A DNA stretch of 37,534 nucleotides from Streptomyces beihaiensis (GTDB lineage: Bacteria > Actinomycetota > Actinomycetes > Streptomycetales > Streptomycetaceae), in assembly GCF_026274175.1 (NCBI RefSeq), contig NZ_JAPHNL010000284.1, forward strand, positions 1 through 37,534, read 5' to 3'. Below, one piece after another: positions 14,958-22,545 of this stretch; the first letter of the stretch is position 1; each line of letters begins with the position of its first letter. The position numbers and the translations under genes were made by a program. The notes below the pieces were generated by a model. The model was not told the origin of the DNA, ran no database searches, and was given only the letters and a program-made list of their open reading frames with translations.

Positions 14958-15875
14958 TCACCGCGCGGCGGGCGGCGGCACCACCGCGACCGGGCTTGCC
15001 GCGTGCAGCAGCACGGCTTGCGTGACCGAGCCGAGCATCGGGGCGGGCCGGGCGGGGCGGCGCCGGTGGCGGCCGACGACGGTCAGCTCGGCGTCGCGGG
15101 AGTTGGCCACGAGGTGACCGGCCGCGTCGCCCGGCGCCACGTAAAGCTCGACCTCCACTTCAGGGTGAGACTTCCGCAGGCCGACGAGCGCGGCGTTGGC
15201 GAGACGCAGCGTCTCCTGTTCGGCCGCGGCCTGATCGTCGGCGGTCGGCTGGAAGTCGCCGAACGCGGACCAGGCGAGACTCGGCCACGGGAACGCGGCG
15301 ACGACCTCCAGCCGCGCCCCGGTGCGCGCGGCGTGCTCGACCGCGAAGTCGAGGGCCGCCTCGTCCGGCTCCTCCACCTGTAGCCCGACGACGACGCGCG
15401 AGCCCGGGCGCACCGGCGTCGGACGGTCATGGACCGCGCGGCCCGGCGGCGGCACGATCACGACGGGGCAGGCGGCGTCGCGGGCGGCCGCCACTCCGTT
15501 CGAGCCGAGCAGCAGGCTCGCGAAGCCGCCACGGCCGCGCGAGCCCAGTACGAGGAGTTGCGCGTCGGCACCCAGTTCGGGCAGCACCGCGCCGGGCAGG
15601 CCCCTGCGCGTGACGAACTCGCACGGCACCAGGTCCTCGCGCCCGGCCAGCTCGGTGCGCAGCTCGCCGATGACCGGGTCATCGGCGGGTTCCTCGGGCT
15701 CGGTGACCAGTACGCCGGCCTGCAGGTAGGCCGGATACTGCCGTACGTGCACGATCCGTAGGCCGGTGTCGCGCCTGGCCGCTTCGGCGAGTGCCCATTC
15801 GAGGGCCCGCCGGCTGTCGTCGGACCCGTCGACCGCGGCGACGACGGGCAGGTTGCGCGGGGTGCTCGTGCTCAT
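14958..15875 (-). CDS. Universal stress protein with two tandem Usp domains
   Basis: A 305-residue cytoplasmic protein. The first Usp domain (about 10-150) starts VVAAVDGSDDSRRALEWAL and ends with a complete ATP-binding G-x2-G-x9-G-S motif in GSRGRGGFASLLLGSNG. The second domain (about 160-300) has VGRHRRRPARPAPMLGS, where the second glycine is replaced by Arg, so ATP binding there is doubtful. The start at ATG 15875 has GGAGGCG 8 nt upstream. The tandem form is common in actinomycetes and is often controlled by the DosR/DevR redox response. A DosR-like site lies about 95 nt upstream. Confidence 0.93.
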   Translation of the reverse strand: MSTSTPRNLPVVAAVDGSDDSRRALEWALAEAARRDTGLRIVHVRQYPAYLQAGVLVTEPEEPADDPVIGELRTELAGREDLVPCEFVTRRGLPGAVLPELGADAQLLVLGSRGRGGFASLLLGSNGVAAARDAACPVVIVPPPGRAVHDRPTPVRPGSRVVVGLQVEEPDEAALDFAVEHAARTGARLEVVAAFPWPSLAWSAFGDFQPTADDQAAAEQETLRLANAALVGLRKSHPEVEVELYVAPGDAAGHLVANSRDAELTVVGRHRRRPARPAPMLGSVTQAVLLHAASPVAVVPPPAAR

Positions 15876-15896
15876 GAGTGATTCGCCTCCGACGCC

Positions 15897-15915
15897 GGGC
15901 ACGCCGACCGTGCCC
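15897..15915. promoter_or_regulatory. Inverted repeat GGGCAC-N7-GTGCCC upstream of the Usp gene
   Basis: Six-base perfect arms with a GCCGACC spacer lie 21 nt upstream of the universal stress protein start codon. It may be an operator or an RNA hairpin in the leader. Confidence 0.4.
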
Positions 15916-15968
15916 GTACAGACCTGCTGTTACCGGTCTCAGGCTCGCTCACGAGCGGGCCTCGGCAC

Positions 15969-15983
15969 AGGGCCGAAGGTCAC
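15969..15983 (-). promoter_or_regulatory. Candidate DosR/DevR-type box
   Basis: On the minus strand GTGACCTTCGGCCCT matches the mycobacterial DosR core pattern GGGACTTNNGNCCCT at most fixed positions; the main departure is a T at the second base. It lies about 94 nt upstream of the Usp start codon, where an activator site would be expected. Confidence 0.4.
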
Positions 15984-16058
15984 GTGTCGCCGTCAGGTCG
16001 CGGAAACGGCGCAATCCTCCCCTGTCCCTTCGACTCCGACTCCGCGTGGCGACGGAAC

Positions 16059-16301
16059 TTACGTGAGGTCGAACTCTCCCTCGCGGGCGCCGAGCACGAA
16101 CGCGCCCCACTCGGCCGGGGTGAAGATCAGGGAGGGGCCGTGCGGACGGGTGCCGTTGCGCATCGCGATGAAGCCCTCGACGAACGCGATCTCGACATCG
16201 CCGCGGCCCTTGGTGCCGGAGCGCCACTCGGCGTTGGTCAGGTCCAGATCCGGCTTGTCCCACCCCGCGAGCGGGTGCTGGTCGATGGTGCGTTCAGCCA
16301 C
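16059..16301 (-). CDS. DUF397 protein, orphan
   Basis: An 80-residue protein starting at GTG 16301 with GGGAGGAG upstream. It has DUF397 features: WRSGTKG, a central VEIAFVEGFIAMRNG strand pair, and the C-terminal FTPAEWGAFVLGAREGEFD (about 58-78). DUF397 proteins usually sit next to a helix-turn-helix regulator of the WhiJ/AbaA type and modulate its DNA binding. Here no such gene is adjacent on either side. A TAGGCT -10-like element lies 36 nt upstream (16337-16342, minus strand). Confidence 0.88.
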   Translation of the reverse strand: MAERTIDQHPLAGWDKPDLDLTNAEWRSGTKGRGDVEIAFVEGFIAMRNGTRPHGPSLIFTPAEWGAFVLGAREGEFDLT

Positions 16302-16385
16302 GTCCGTGCTCCTCCCGGTTCGTCGTCCGGGCGTCAGCCTAGCGACCGGCCGGGGCCGCGCACAGGCCGCGCCCGAAGCGGGTGT

Positions 16386-17573
16386 TCACCGGGTGGGGGG
16401 TTCGGCTCCGACGAGCCACATGGAGAAGAACTGGGAGCCGCCGCCGTAGGCGTGGCCGAGGACCTTGCGGGCCCCTTCGACCTGATGCTCACCGGCCTGT
16501 CCGCGTACCTGGAGGGCGGCCTCGGCGAAGCGGATCATGCCGGAGGCGCCGATGGGGTTGGTGGACAGGACGCCGCCGGACATGTTCACGGGCAGGTCGC
16601 CGTCGAGCTCGGTGACGCCGGCCTCGGTGAGCTTCCAGCCCTCGCCCTCGTCGGCGAATCCGAGGTTCTCCAGCCACATCGGCTCGTACCAGGAGAACGG
16701 CACGTACATTTCGACGGCGTCGATCTCGCGGCGCGGATCGGTGATCCGGGCCTGCCGGTACACGTCGGCCGCGCAGTCCTTTCCGGCCTGCGGCGAGACG
16801 AAATTCTTGCCCGCGAAGAGCGTCGGTTCGCTGCGCATGGCGCCGCCGAGCATCCAGGCGGGCGGGCGCGGTGAACGGGCCGCTCCGGCGCGGTCGGTGA
16901 GGATCATCGCGCAGGCGCCGTCGGAGGACGGGCAGGTCTCGGAGTAGCGGACGGGGTCCCACAGCATGGGTGACGCCTGGACCTTCTCCAGGGTGATGTC
17001 GTGCTCGTGGAGGTGGGCGTAGGGGTTCTTCAGGGCGTTGCGGCGGTCCTTGTAGGCGACGAGGGAGCCGACGGTGTCGGGCGCGCCGGTGCGCCGCATG
17101 TAGGCGCGTACGTGCGGCGCGAAGAACCCGCCCGCGCCCGCGAGCAGCGGCTGCTGGAAGGGGACGGGCAGGGACAGGCCCCACATCGCGTTGGATTCGG
17201 ACTGTTTTTCGAAGGCGAGGGTGAGGACGGTGCCGTGGACCCGGCTCGCGACCAGGTTCGCGGCGACGAGCGCCGTGGAGCCGCCGACCGATCCGGCGGT
17301 GTGCACGCGCAGCATGGGCTTGCCGACGGCGCCGAGCGCGTCGGCGAGGTAGAGCTCCGGCATCATGACGCCCTCGAAGAAGTCGGGCGCCTTGCCGATG
17401 ACGACGGCGTCGATGTCGGGCCAGTTCAGTTCGGCGTCGTCGAGGGCGCGCCGGGCGGCCTCGCGGACGAGCCCGGCGATGGAGACGTCCCGGCGGGCGG
17501 CGACATGCTTGGTCTGGCCGATGCCGACGACCGCCACGGGTTCCTTGTGCGTCGTCTTCGTGGTGTCAGTCAC
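16386..17573 (-). CDS. Thiolase-fold protein lacking the catalytic Cys/His (Ltp-like)
   Basis: A 395-residue member of the thiolase superfamily, lipid-transfer-protein/SCP2-thiolase branch. Where thiolases carry the nucleophilic Cys, this protein reads HTAGSVGGST (91-100), with no Cys. The C-terminal GHP motif is STNPIG, with Asn339 in the His position. Tyr376 (HAYGGGS) replaces the region holding the second active Cys in typical thiolases. It is therefore probably not a classical thiolase; Ltp2-type aldolases use tyrosines (known for that enzyme). Its GTG start overlaps the stop of the preceding thiolase-like gene by 4 nt (GTGA), so the two are translationally coupled and probably form a complex. 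It is the last gene of the crotonase/DUF35 operon. Confidence 0.88.
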   Translation of the reverse strand: MTDTTKTTHKEPVAVVGIGQTKHVAARRDVSIAGLVREAARRALDDAELNWPDIDAVVIGKAPDFFEGVMMPELYLADALGAVGKPMLRVHTAGSVGGSTALVAANLVASRVHGTVLTLAFEKQSESNAMWGLSLPVPFQQPLLAGAGGFFAPHVRAYMRRTGAPDTVGSLVAYKDRRNALKNPYAHLHEHDITLEKVQASPMLWDPVRYSETCPSSDGACAMILTDRAGAARSPRPPAWMLGGAMRSEPTLFAGKNFVSPQAGKDCAADVYRQARITDPRREIDAVEMYVPFSWYEPMWLENLGFADEGEGWKLTEAGVTELDGDLPVNMSGGVLSTNPIGASGMIRFAEAALQVRGQAGEHQVEGARKVLGHAYGGGSQFFSMWLVGAEPPTR

Positions 17574-18631
17574 CGGTCTTCTCCTTCGAGTACGGCGACC
17601 AGGTTCTGCTGGAGGCAGGGCCCGGAGGTGGCGTGCGCGAGCGCGCGGCGGGAGTCGCCCCGGTGGATGCGGGCGGCGGCCTCTCCGACGCGGATCAGGC
17701 CGGCGGCCATGATCGGGTTGGCGGCGAGCGGGCCCCCGGACGGGTTGACGCACACGCCGTCGCCGATGCGCAGCGCCTTGCGCAGGACGACCTCCTGCGC
17801 GGTGAACGGGGCGTGCAACTCCGCGGTGTCGACGGGTCGTTCGAAGGCCCCGGCGTTCTCGGCGGCCAGCCGCGCGGAGGGCGAGTCGGTCAGGTCGCGC
17901 ACGCCGAGGCTGTGGGCCTCCGCGCGGTGGTCGATGCCGCGGATCCACGCGGGCCGTTCGCACAGCTCGCGGGCCCGGTCGCCCGCGGCGAGGATCACGG
18001 CCGCGGCGCCGTCACCGATCGGCGGGCAGTCGCCGGTGCGCAGCGGATTTACGACGTAATCGCCGACGGGGACGTCGGGGCCGCGCAACTGTGCGTGCGG
18101 GTTGCCGGCCGCGGCGCGCCTGCTGCGGACCGCGATCCGGGCGAGGGCGGGTTCGTCGGTGTCGCCCGCGTCGATGAGCGCCCGCGCCTGGAGCGCGGCG
18201 AGCGCGACGGAGTCGGGCCACAGCGGGGCGACGTAGTACGGGTCGAGCTGGCGGGTGAGCACGTCGCGCACGGAGCCGGGTGAGGACTTGCCGTAGGCGT
18301 AGACGAGCGCGGTGTCGGCCTCGCCGGTCAGCAGCTTGGTCCACGCCTCGTACAGCGCCCACGCGCCGTCCGTCTCGACGTGGGACTCGCAGATGGGCGG
18401 CCAGGCGCCGACGCCGTCGAGGGCCATGGTGAAGGAGAAGGCGCGACCGGCGAGGTAGTCGCTCGATCCCGAGCAGGTGAACCCGATGTCCGCGGTCTTC
18501 AGTCCGGTGGCGTCGAGCACCTCGTGCAGGACGGGCATGAGCATCTCGACCTCGGACTGCTCGTCGGAGGTGCGCCGGTGGTCGGTCTGCCCGAAGGCGA
18601 CGACGGCGATGTCGCGGATCGGTGGCCGCAC
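17570..18631 (-). CDS. Thiolase-fold protein lacking the catalytic Cys/His
   Basis: A 353-residue thiolase-superfamily protein. The normal nucleophile region reads ESHVETDGAWALYEA (about 82-96), without the Cys of a CASG motif. The NPSGG motif at 296-300 is followed by AANPIM, with Asn305 instead of the His of GHP. A Cys is kept near the C-terminus (SGPCLQQN, residue 339). It is shorter than typical 390-residue thiolases. The GTG start directly abuts the DUF35 stop (TGAGTG), and its own stop overlaps the next thiolase-like gene. The arrangement with a DUF35 protein resembles ChsH/Ltp2-type aldolase complexes of steroid side-chain degradation. Function is inferred; a lipid-transfer or scaffolding role is an alternative. 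Confidence 0.85.
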   Translation of the reverse strand: MRPPIRDIAVVAFGQTDHRRTSDEQSEVEMLMPVLHEVLDATGLKTADIGFTCSGSSDYLAGRAFSFTMALDGVGAWPPICESHVETDGAWALYEAWTKLLTGEADTALVYAYGKSSPGSVRDVLTRQLDPYYVAPLWPDSVALAALQARALIDAGDTDEPALARIAVRSRRAAAGNPHAQLRGPDVPVGDYVVNPLRTGDCPPIGDGAAAVILAAGDRARELCERPAWIRGIDHRAEAHSLGVRDLTDSPSARLAAENAGAFERPVDTAELHAPFTAQEVVLRKALRIGDGVCVNPSGGPLAANPIMAAGLIRVGEAAARIHRGDSRRALAHATSGPCLQQNLVAVLEGEDR

Positions 18632-19606
18632 TCAGATCAGCTCCTTGTACGTGTCGTACTCGGCGTCGGGTTCGCCGGTCGGCCGGTAGTGGTCGGGGAA
18701 CCGTCCGCCTGTCGGGGAGTCCGTCCACACCGGTTCGACCCGCAGCCCCATCCGCACCTGGTCGTACGGGATGCCCGCGATCCGGCCGTGCAGGGCGAGT
18801 CCGGCGCCGTCGAGCGCTATGTGCGCGTACACGTACGGCACTTCGACATCGAGGTTCTTCGCCTTGATGTTGACGATGCAGTACGTGGTGACGGTGCCGG
18901 CCGGGCCGACCTCGACCTGCTCGTCGGTGGCGATGCCGCAGGTGGGGCAGGCGCCGCGGGGCGGCACGTACACCTTGCGGCAGGACGGGCACCGCTCGCC
19001 GACGGTGCGGCGCTCGGCGAGGGCGTTGATGTAGCGGCTCTGGGCGGCGCCGGGGCTGTACGTGTAGTCGAGGCGGGCCGGGGCGACGATCCCGGTCACC
19101 GGGTCGTCGAACGCGCCGGCGTGCGGGGCGGGCCGGCGCGCTCCTGGCGCGGTGTCGTCCGGTTCGAAGCAGGCGATGTCCGTGATGGCGCCCTCGCGCC
19201 GCGCCGCCCAGCGGACTCGGACGCGCAGGCCGGTGCGGACGGCGTCGGGGCCCGGCGCGTCGAGGGCGTGCAGCAGGGCGGTGTCGGCGCCGTCCAGTTG
19301 TACGAGGACCCAGGCGAACGGGGTGTCGAGCGGCTGGCCGGGGCGTGGTCGCGGGTTCCAGGCCCAGGTGGTGACGGTGCCGGTCGCGGCGACCTCGACC
19401 AGGTCGCGTATCTCGTCGGCGGTGGCGGGGTCGTACTCGACGGGCGGGACGAGCACCTTGCCGTCGGTGGTCCGCACCCCGAGGACGGTGCGCTCGCGCA
19501 GGCCGGTGAGGAAGGCGGACTGGACCGGCCCCAGGGACCGGGTGAAGGGGAATTCGACGACCAGGGGTGCGCGGAGCACCTCCGGCGGTCGGGACGTGGT
19601 GGTCAC
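18632..19606 (-). CDS. Tandem DUF35 (OB-fold/zinc-ribbon) protein
   Basis: A 324-residue protein with two DUF35-type units. The C-terminal unit (about 188-300) has a rubredoxin-like zinc ribbon with Cys206, Cys209, Cys220 and Cys223 (CPSC...CPTC) before an OB-fold (GTVTTYCIVNIKAK, VPYVYAHIALDG, GLRVEPVW). The N-terminal unit (about 15-135) has the same helix and OB-fold pattern (QSAFLTGLRERTVLG, GTVTTWAW, FAWVLVQLDGA, GLRVRVRW) but no zinc ligands. DUF35 proteins partner thiolase-fold enzymes and shape acyl-CoA binding. Start: GTG 19606 with AGGAGG 6 nt upstream. It is 98 nt downstream of the crotonase and abuts the first thiolase-like gene. Confidence 0.9.
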   Translation of the reverse strand: MTTTSRPPEVLRAPLVVEFPFTRSLGPVQSAFLTGLRERTVLGVRTTDGKVLVPPVEYDPATADEIRDLVEVAATGTVTTWAWNPRPRPGQPLDTPFAWVLVQLDGADTALLHALDAPGPDAVRTGLRVRVRWAARREGAITDIACFEPDDTAPGARRPAPHAGAFDDPVTGIVAPARLDYTYSPGAAQSRYINALAERRTVGERCPSCRKVYVPPRGACPTCGIATDEQVEVGPAGTVTTYCIVNIKAKNLDVEVPYVYAHIALDGAGLALHGRIAGIPYDQVRMGLRVEPVWTDSPTGGRFPDHYRPTGEPDAEYDTYKELI

Positions 19607-19704
19607 GTTGGCCTCCTGGACGTGTGGGTCGGGGTCGGGGCAAAACCGCGTCCGCCGGGGCGTGTCAAGCCCCTCGAGGAGCGCTGGGGACACGCGGCAC
19701 ACCG

Positions 19705-20505
19705 CTACTCGCGCCGGAACACCGGCGCCCGCTTCTCCGTGAACGCGCGGGCCCCTTCCCTCGCGTCGGCCGTGTCGAAGACCGGCCAGCCGCGTTGGAG
19801 TTCGGCGGCCAGACCGTCCGCCTCGGTCATCTCCGCGGTCTCGTAGACCGACGCCTTGACCGCCTCCACGGCCAGCGGGCCGCACGCGTTGACCCGCTCG
19901 GCGATCTCCAGGGCCGTGCCCAGGGCGGAGCCGTCCGGCACGACGCGTCCGACGAGCCCGATCGCCGCCGCCTCGGCGGCCGTGTACCGGCGGCCGGTGA
20001 GCAGCATCTCCAGGGCGTGGGTGCGCGGGATCTGCCGTTGCAGCCGCACCGTGGAGCCGCCGATGGGGAACAGCCCGCGCGCCACCTCGAAGAGCCCGAA
20101 CGTCGCCGACTCGGCCGCCACCCGGATGTCCGTGCCCTGCAGGATCTCCGTGCCGCCCGCCACGCAGGGGCCCTCCACCGCGGCGATCACCGGTTTGCGC
20201 GGGCGGTGGTGGCGCAGCATCGCCTTCCAGTGCAGATCGGGGTCGGCCTTGAGCCGGTCGCGGTAGTGCTCGCCCTCCATGCCTTTTCCGGCGAGCGCCT
20301 TGAGGTCCATGCCCGCGCAGAACACGCCGCCCGCTCCCGTGAGCACCACCGAGCGGATCGCGTCGTCGGCGTCGGCCGCCACCCATCCGTCGTACAGGCC
20401 GACGAGCATCGGCAGGGACAAGGCGTTCTTGGCCTGCGGCCGGTCGAGCGTGAGGACGAGGGTCGCGCCCTCGCGTCGCACGTCGAGATGTTCGGTACCG
20501 CTCAT
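19705..20505 (-). CDS. Enoyl-CoA hydratase/isomerase (crotonase)
   Basis: A 266-residue crotonase-fold enzyme. Oxyanion-hole segments are VFCAGMDLKA (62-71) and VEGPCVAGGTE (110-120). Both crotonase acid/base residues can be placed: Glu120 in AGGTE and Glu140 in FGLFEV, so water addition to an enoyl-CoA is likely. The C-terminus has AREGARAFTEKRAPVF, typical of the family. Start: ATG 20505 with GGGAGGA upstream. It is the first gene of a leftward operon with the DUF35 and thiolase-fold proteins, and is divergent from the acyl-CoA synthetase gene with a palindromic operator between them. The likely role is a hydration step before C-C bond cleavage of an acyl-CoA (inference). Confidence 0.93.
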   Translation of the reverse strand: MSGTEHLDVRREGATLVLTLDRPQAKNALSLPMLVGLYDGWVAADADDAIRSVVLTGAGGVFCAGMDLKALAGKGMEGEHYRDRLKADPDLHWKAMLRHHRPRKPVIAAVEGPCVAGGTEILQGTDIRVAAESATFGLFEVARGLFPIGGSTVRLQRQIPRTHALEMLLTGRRYTAAEAAAIGLVGRVVPDGSALGTALEIAERVNACGPLAVEAVKASVYETAEMTEADGLAAELQRGWPVFDTADAREGARAFTEKRAPVFRRE

Positions 20506-20589
20506 GGCTGTCCTCCCGTCGGCCGGAGCCTCGAAAGCGCCCGGGACCAGAACAGGTTGCAGGAGGCGGCGGGCCAGTTCAATAGTTTT

Positions 20590-20604
20590 CTGACAGACAG
20601 TCAG
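20590..20604. promoter_or_regulatory. Palindromic operator CTGAC-N5-GTCAG between fadD-like and crotonase genes
   Basis: CTGACAGACAGTCAG has perfect 5-bp arms and lies midway between the divergent start codons (about 85 nt from each). On the plus strand it directly follows a possible promoter, TTGCAG-N18-AATAGT. A related palindrome (CTGAT-N5-GTCAG) lies upstream of the FMN-enzyme gene at 33882. Size and symmetry suit a TetR-family site. Confidence 0.6.
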
Positions 20605-20690
20605 ATTTCTTCTGCAGGGCCCCTTCCGCCTCGCATCCGTCTCTGCTCTGATGACGGCCACACGAGATGCGGCCTGGGTCAGGAGGAGCG

Positions 20691-22322
20691 GTGGAGTACA
20701 ACCTTGCCGACCTGTTCGAGTCGGTCGTCGACGTGGTCCCCGACCGCGAGGCGCTCGTCCACGTGGACCATCCCGGTACCGGCGCGGAACGCAGGCTGAC
20801 GTACGCCGCGCTCGACGCCGCGGCCAATCGCATCGCGCACCATCTCGTCGAGGCGGGCGTCAAGCCCGGCGAGCACCTGGGGCTGCACCTGTACAACGGG
20901 GTGGAGTACCTGCAGACGGTCCTGGGCTGCCTCAAGGCGCGCGTGGTCCCGGTCAACGTCAACTACCGCTACGTAGAGGAGGAGCTGGTCTACCTCTACC
21001 GCGACGCGGACCTGGTGGCGCTCGTCTTCGACGCCGAGTTCGCCGACCGTGTGGCCGCCGCCCTGACCCGCACACCCGGCCTTCGCCACCTGGTCCGGGT
21101 GGGCACGCCCGCGGCAGACGCGCCCGCGCTCGACGCGGTGGGCTTCGCGGCGGCCGAGGCGGCCGGGTCACCCGAGCGGGGGTTCGGGCCTCGGTCGGCA
21201 GACGACCAGTTCATCATCTACACCGGCGGCACGACCGGCATGCCCAAGGGTGTGATGTGGCGTCAGGAGGACTTGTTCTTCGCCGGTTTGGGGGGCGGTG
21301 CGCCCACCGGTGAGCCGGTGGGGCGGCCCGAGGAGCTCGCGGAGCGGGTGGCGGCCGGCGGCGACGGGATCACGTTCTTCCCCACTCCCCCGCTGATGCA
21401 CGGCACGTCCACGCTGACGGCGTTCATCGGCTTCAACTTCGGGCAACGGGTCGTCACGCACCGCAAGTTCGTGCCCGAAGAGGTGCTGCGCACCATCGCG
21501 AGGGAGAAGGTGACCAGCGTCTCCCTGGTGGGGGACGCGATGCTGCGTCCGCTGATCGACGCGCTGTCCGGCCCCCTCAAGGGCACGGACTGCTCCTCGC
21601 TGTTCAGCGTCTCCTCGTCGGGGGCGATCATGTCGGACACGGTCCGCGCCCAGTTCCAGGAGCTCGTGCCGAACGCGATGCTGCTCAACAACTTCGGCTC
21701 GTCGGAGTCCGGCTTCAACGGCACCGCGACCCAGGACTCGGGCCCCGGCAAGGGGTTCATGCTGCGTGTCAACTCCCGTACTCGGGTGGTCGATCCGGCC
21801 ACGCACGAGCCGGTCGGCGTCGGCGAGGTGGGCCGCGTCGCCCAGCGCGGGCACGTGCCGCTGGGCTACTACAACGACCCACGCAAGACCGCGGAGACGT
21901 TCTTCCAGAAGGACGGCGAGCGGTGGGTGCTGCTCGGTGACATGGCCACGGTCGACGCGGACGGCGTGGTCACCGTGCTCGGGCGAGGCTCGCAGTGCAT
22001 CAACACGGGCGGCGAGAAGGTCTACCCGGAGGAGGTCGAGCAGGCCCTCAAGTCGCATCCGGACGTGTACGACGCGCTGGTCGCGGGCGTCCCGGACGCG
22101 AAGTGGGGCAACCATGTCGCCGCCGTGGTCCAGCTCAGACCCGGCGCGCCCGCCCTGACCCTGGACCGCCTGCGGACGCACTGCCGCTCCCACCTGGCCG
22201 GGTACAAGATCCCCCGCCAACTGGTCCTCACGGACAGCATCCGGCGCTCGCCCAGCGGCAAGGCCGACTACCGGTGGGCGCGCGCCGTCGCGTCCCGGTC
22301 GGCCGACGGGGCGAGCTCCTGA
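20691..22322 (+). CDS. Fatty-acyl/steroid-CoA synthetase (FadD19-like)
   Basis: A 543-residue AMP-forming acyl-CoA synthetase. The phosphate loop YTGGTTGMPKGVMW lies at about 177-190. The acyl/AMP motif GSSESGFNG follows, then a hinge region (LLGDMATVDADG, VLGRGSQCINTGGEKVYPEEVE), and the catalytic Lys occurs in SPSGKADYRW near the C-terminus. The GTG start has AGGAGG just upstream. The MWRQED segment after the P-loop recalls FadD19/FadD17 enzymes that activate long steroid side chains (family knowledge). Being divergent from the crotonase/DUF35/thiolase operon, it likely makes the CoA ester that the operon degrades. Substrate unknown. Confidence 0.93.
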   Translation: MEYNLADLFESVVDVVPDREALVHVDHPGTGAERRLTYAALDAAANRIAHHLVEAGVKPGEHLGLHLYNGVEYLQTVLGCLKARVVPVNVNYRYVEEELVYLYRDADLVALVFDAEFADRVAAALTRTPGLRHLVRVGTPAADAPALDAVGFAAAEAAGSPERGFGPRSADDQFIIYTGGTTGMPKGVMWRQEDLFFAGLGGGAPTGEPVGRPEELAERVAAGGDGITFFPTPPLMHGTSTLTAFIGFNFGQRVVTHRKFVPEEVLRTIAREKVTSVSLVGDAMLRPLIDALSGPLKGTDCSSLFSVSSSGAIMSDTVRAQFQELVPNAMLLNNFGSSESGFNGTATQDSGPGKGFMLRVNSRTRVVDPATHEPVGVGEVGRVAQRGHVPLGYYNDPRKTAETFFQKDGERWVLLGDMATVDADGVVTVLGRGSQCINTGGEKVYPEEVEQALKSHPDVYDALVAGVPDAKWGNHVAAVVQLRPGAPALTLDRLRTHCRSHLAGYKIPRQLVLTDSIRRSPSGKADYRWARAVASRSADGASS

Positions 22323-22324
22323 GG

Positions 22325-22492
22325 GCCGCAGGCACAGTCCAGGACGCGGTGGGGGCCCGGCCTCAGGTGTTCGGCGGCGACCGCGTCGAGCGCGGCCGCC
22401 GGGTGCGCCATGCTCGCGTCCCAGTCGCCGAAGATCCGGTGGTAGTCAGGGGCCGGGGCGTCGCAGAAGGCGGGCACCGAGGACGCGGTCAT
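22325..22492 (-). pseudogene. 5' remnant of a SAM-dependent methyltransferase gene
   Basis: From ATG 22492 about 56 residues look like the start of a class I methyltransferase: an APDYHRIFGDWDASMAHPAAALD helix region and the beginning of motif I, VLDCACG. The similarity ends there, 3 nt short of the fadD stop codon. The frame then reads through the antisense strand of fadD. The protein would lack nearly all of the fold, so it is a remnant left by deletion or rearrangement at the fadD 3' end. No downstream half of the gene is seen in the window. Confidence 0.65.
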
Positions 22493-22545
22493 GACGGCAG
22501 GCTAATGCGGTTGCGGCTCACCGCGCCGGGTGCTGGAGTGACCGG

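Noticed and set aside
16386-19606. Ordinary beta-ketothiolase operon
   Set aside because: Neither thiolase-fold protein keeps the nucleophilic Cys or the GHP His, so plain thiolysis is unlikely.
22268-22492. Intact small methyltransferase-like gene of 74 codons
   Set aside because: Similarity stops at motif I and the rest is antisense to fadD, so I call it a remnant rather than a gene.
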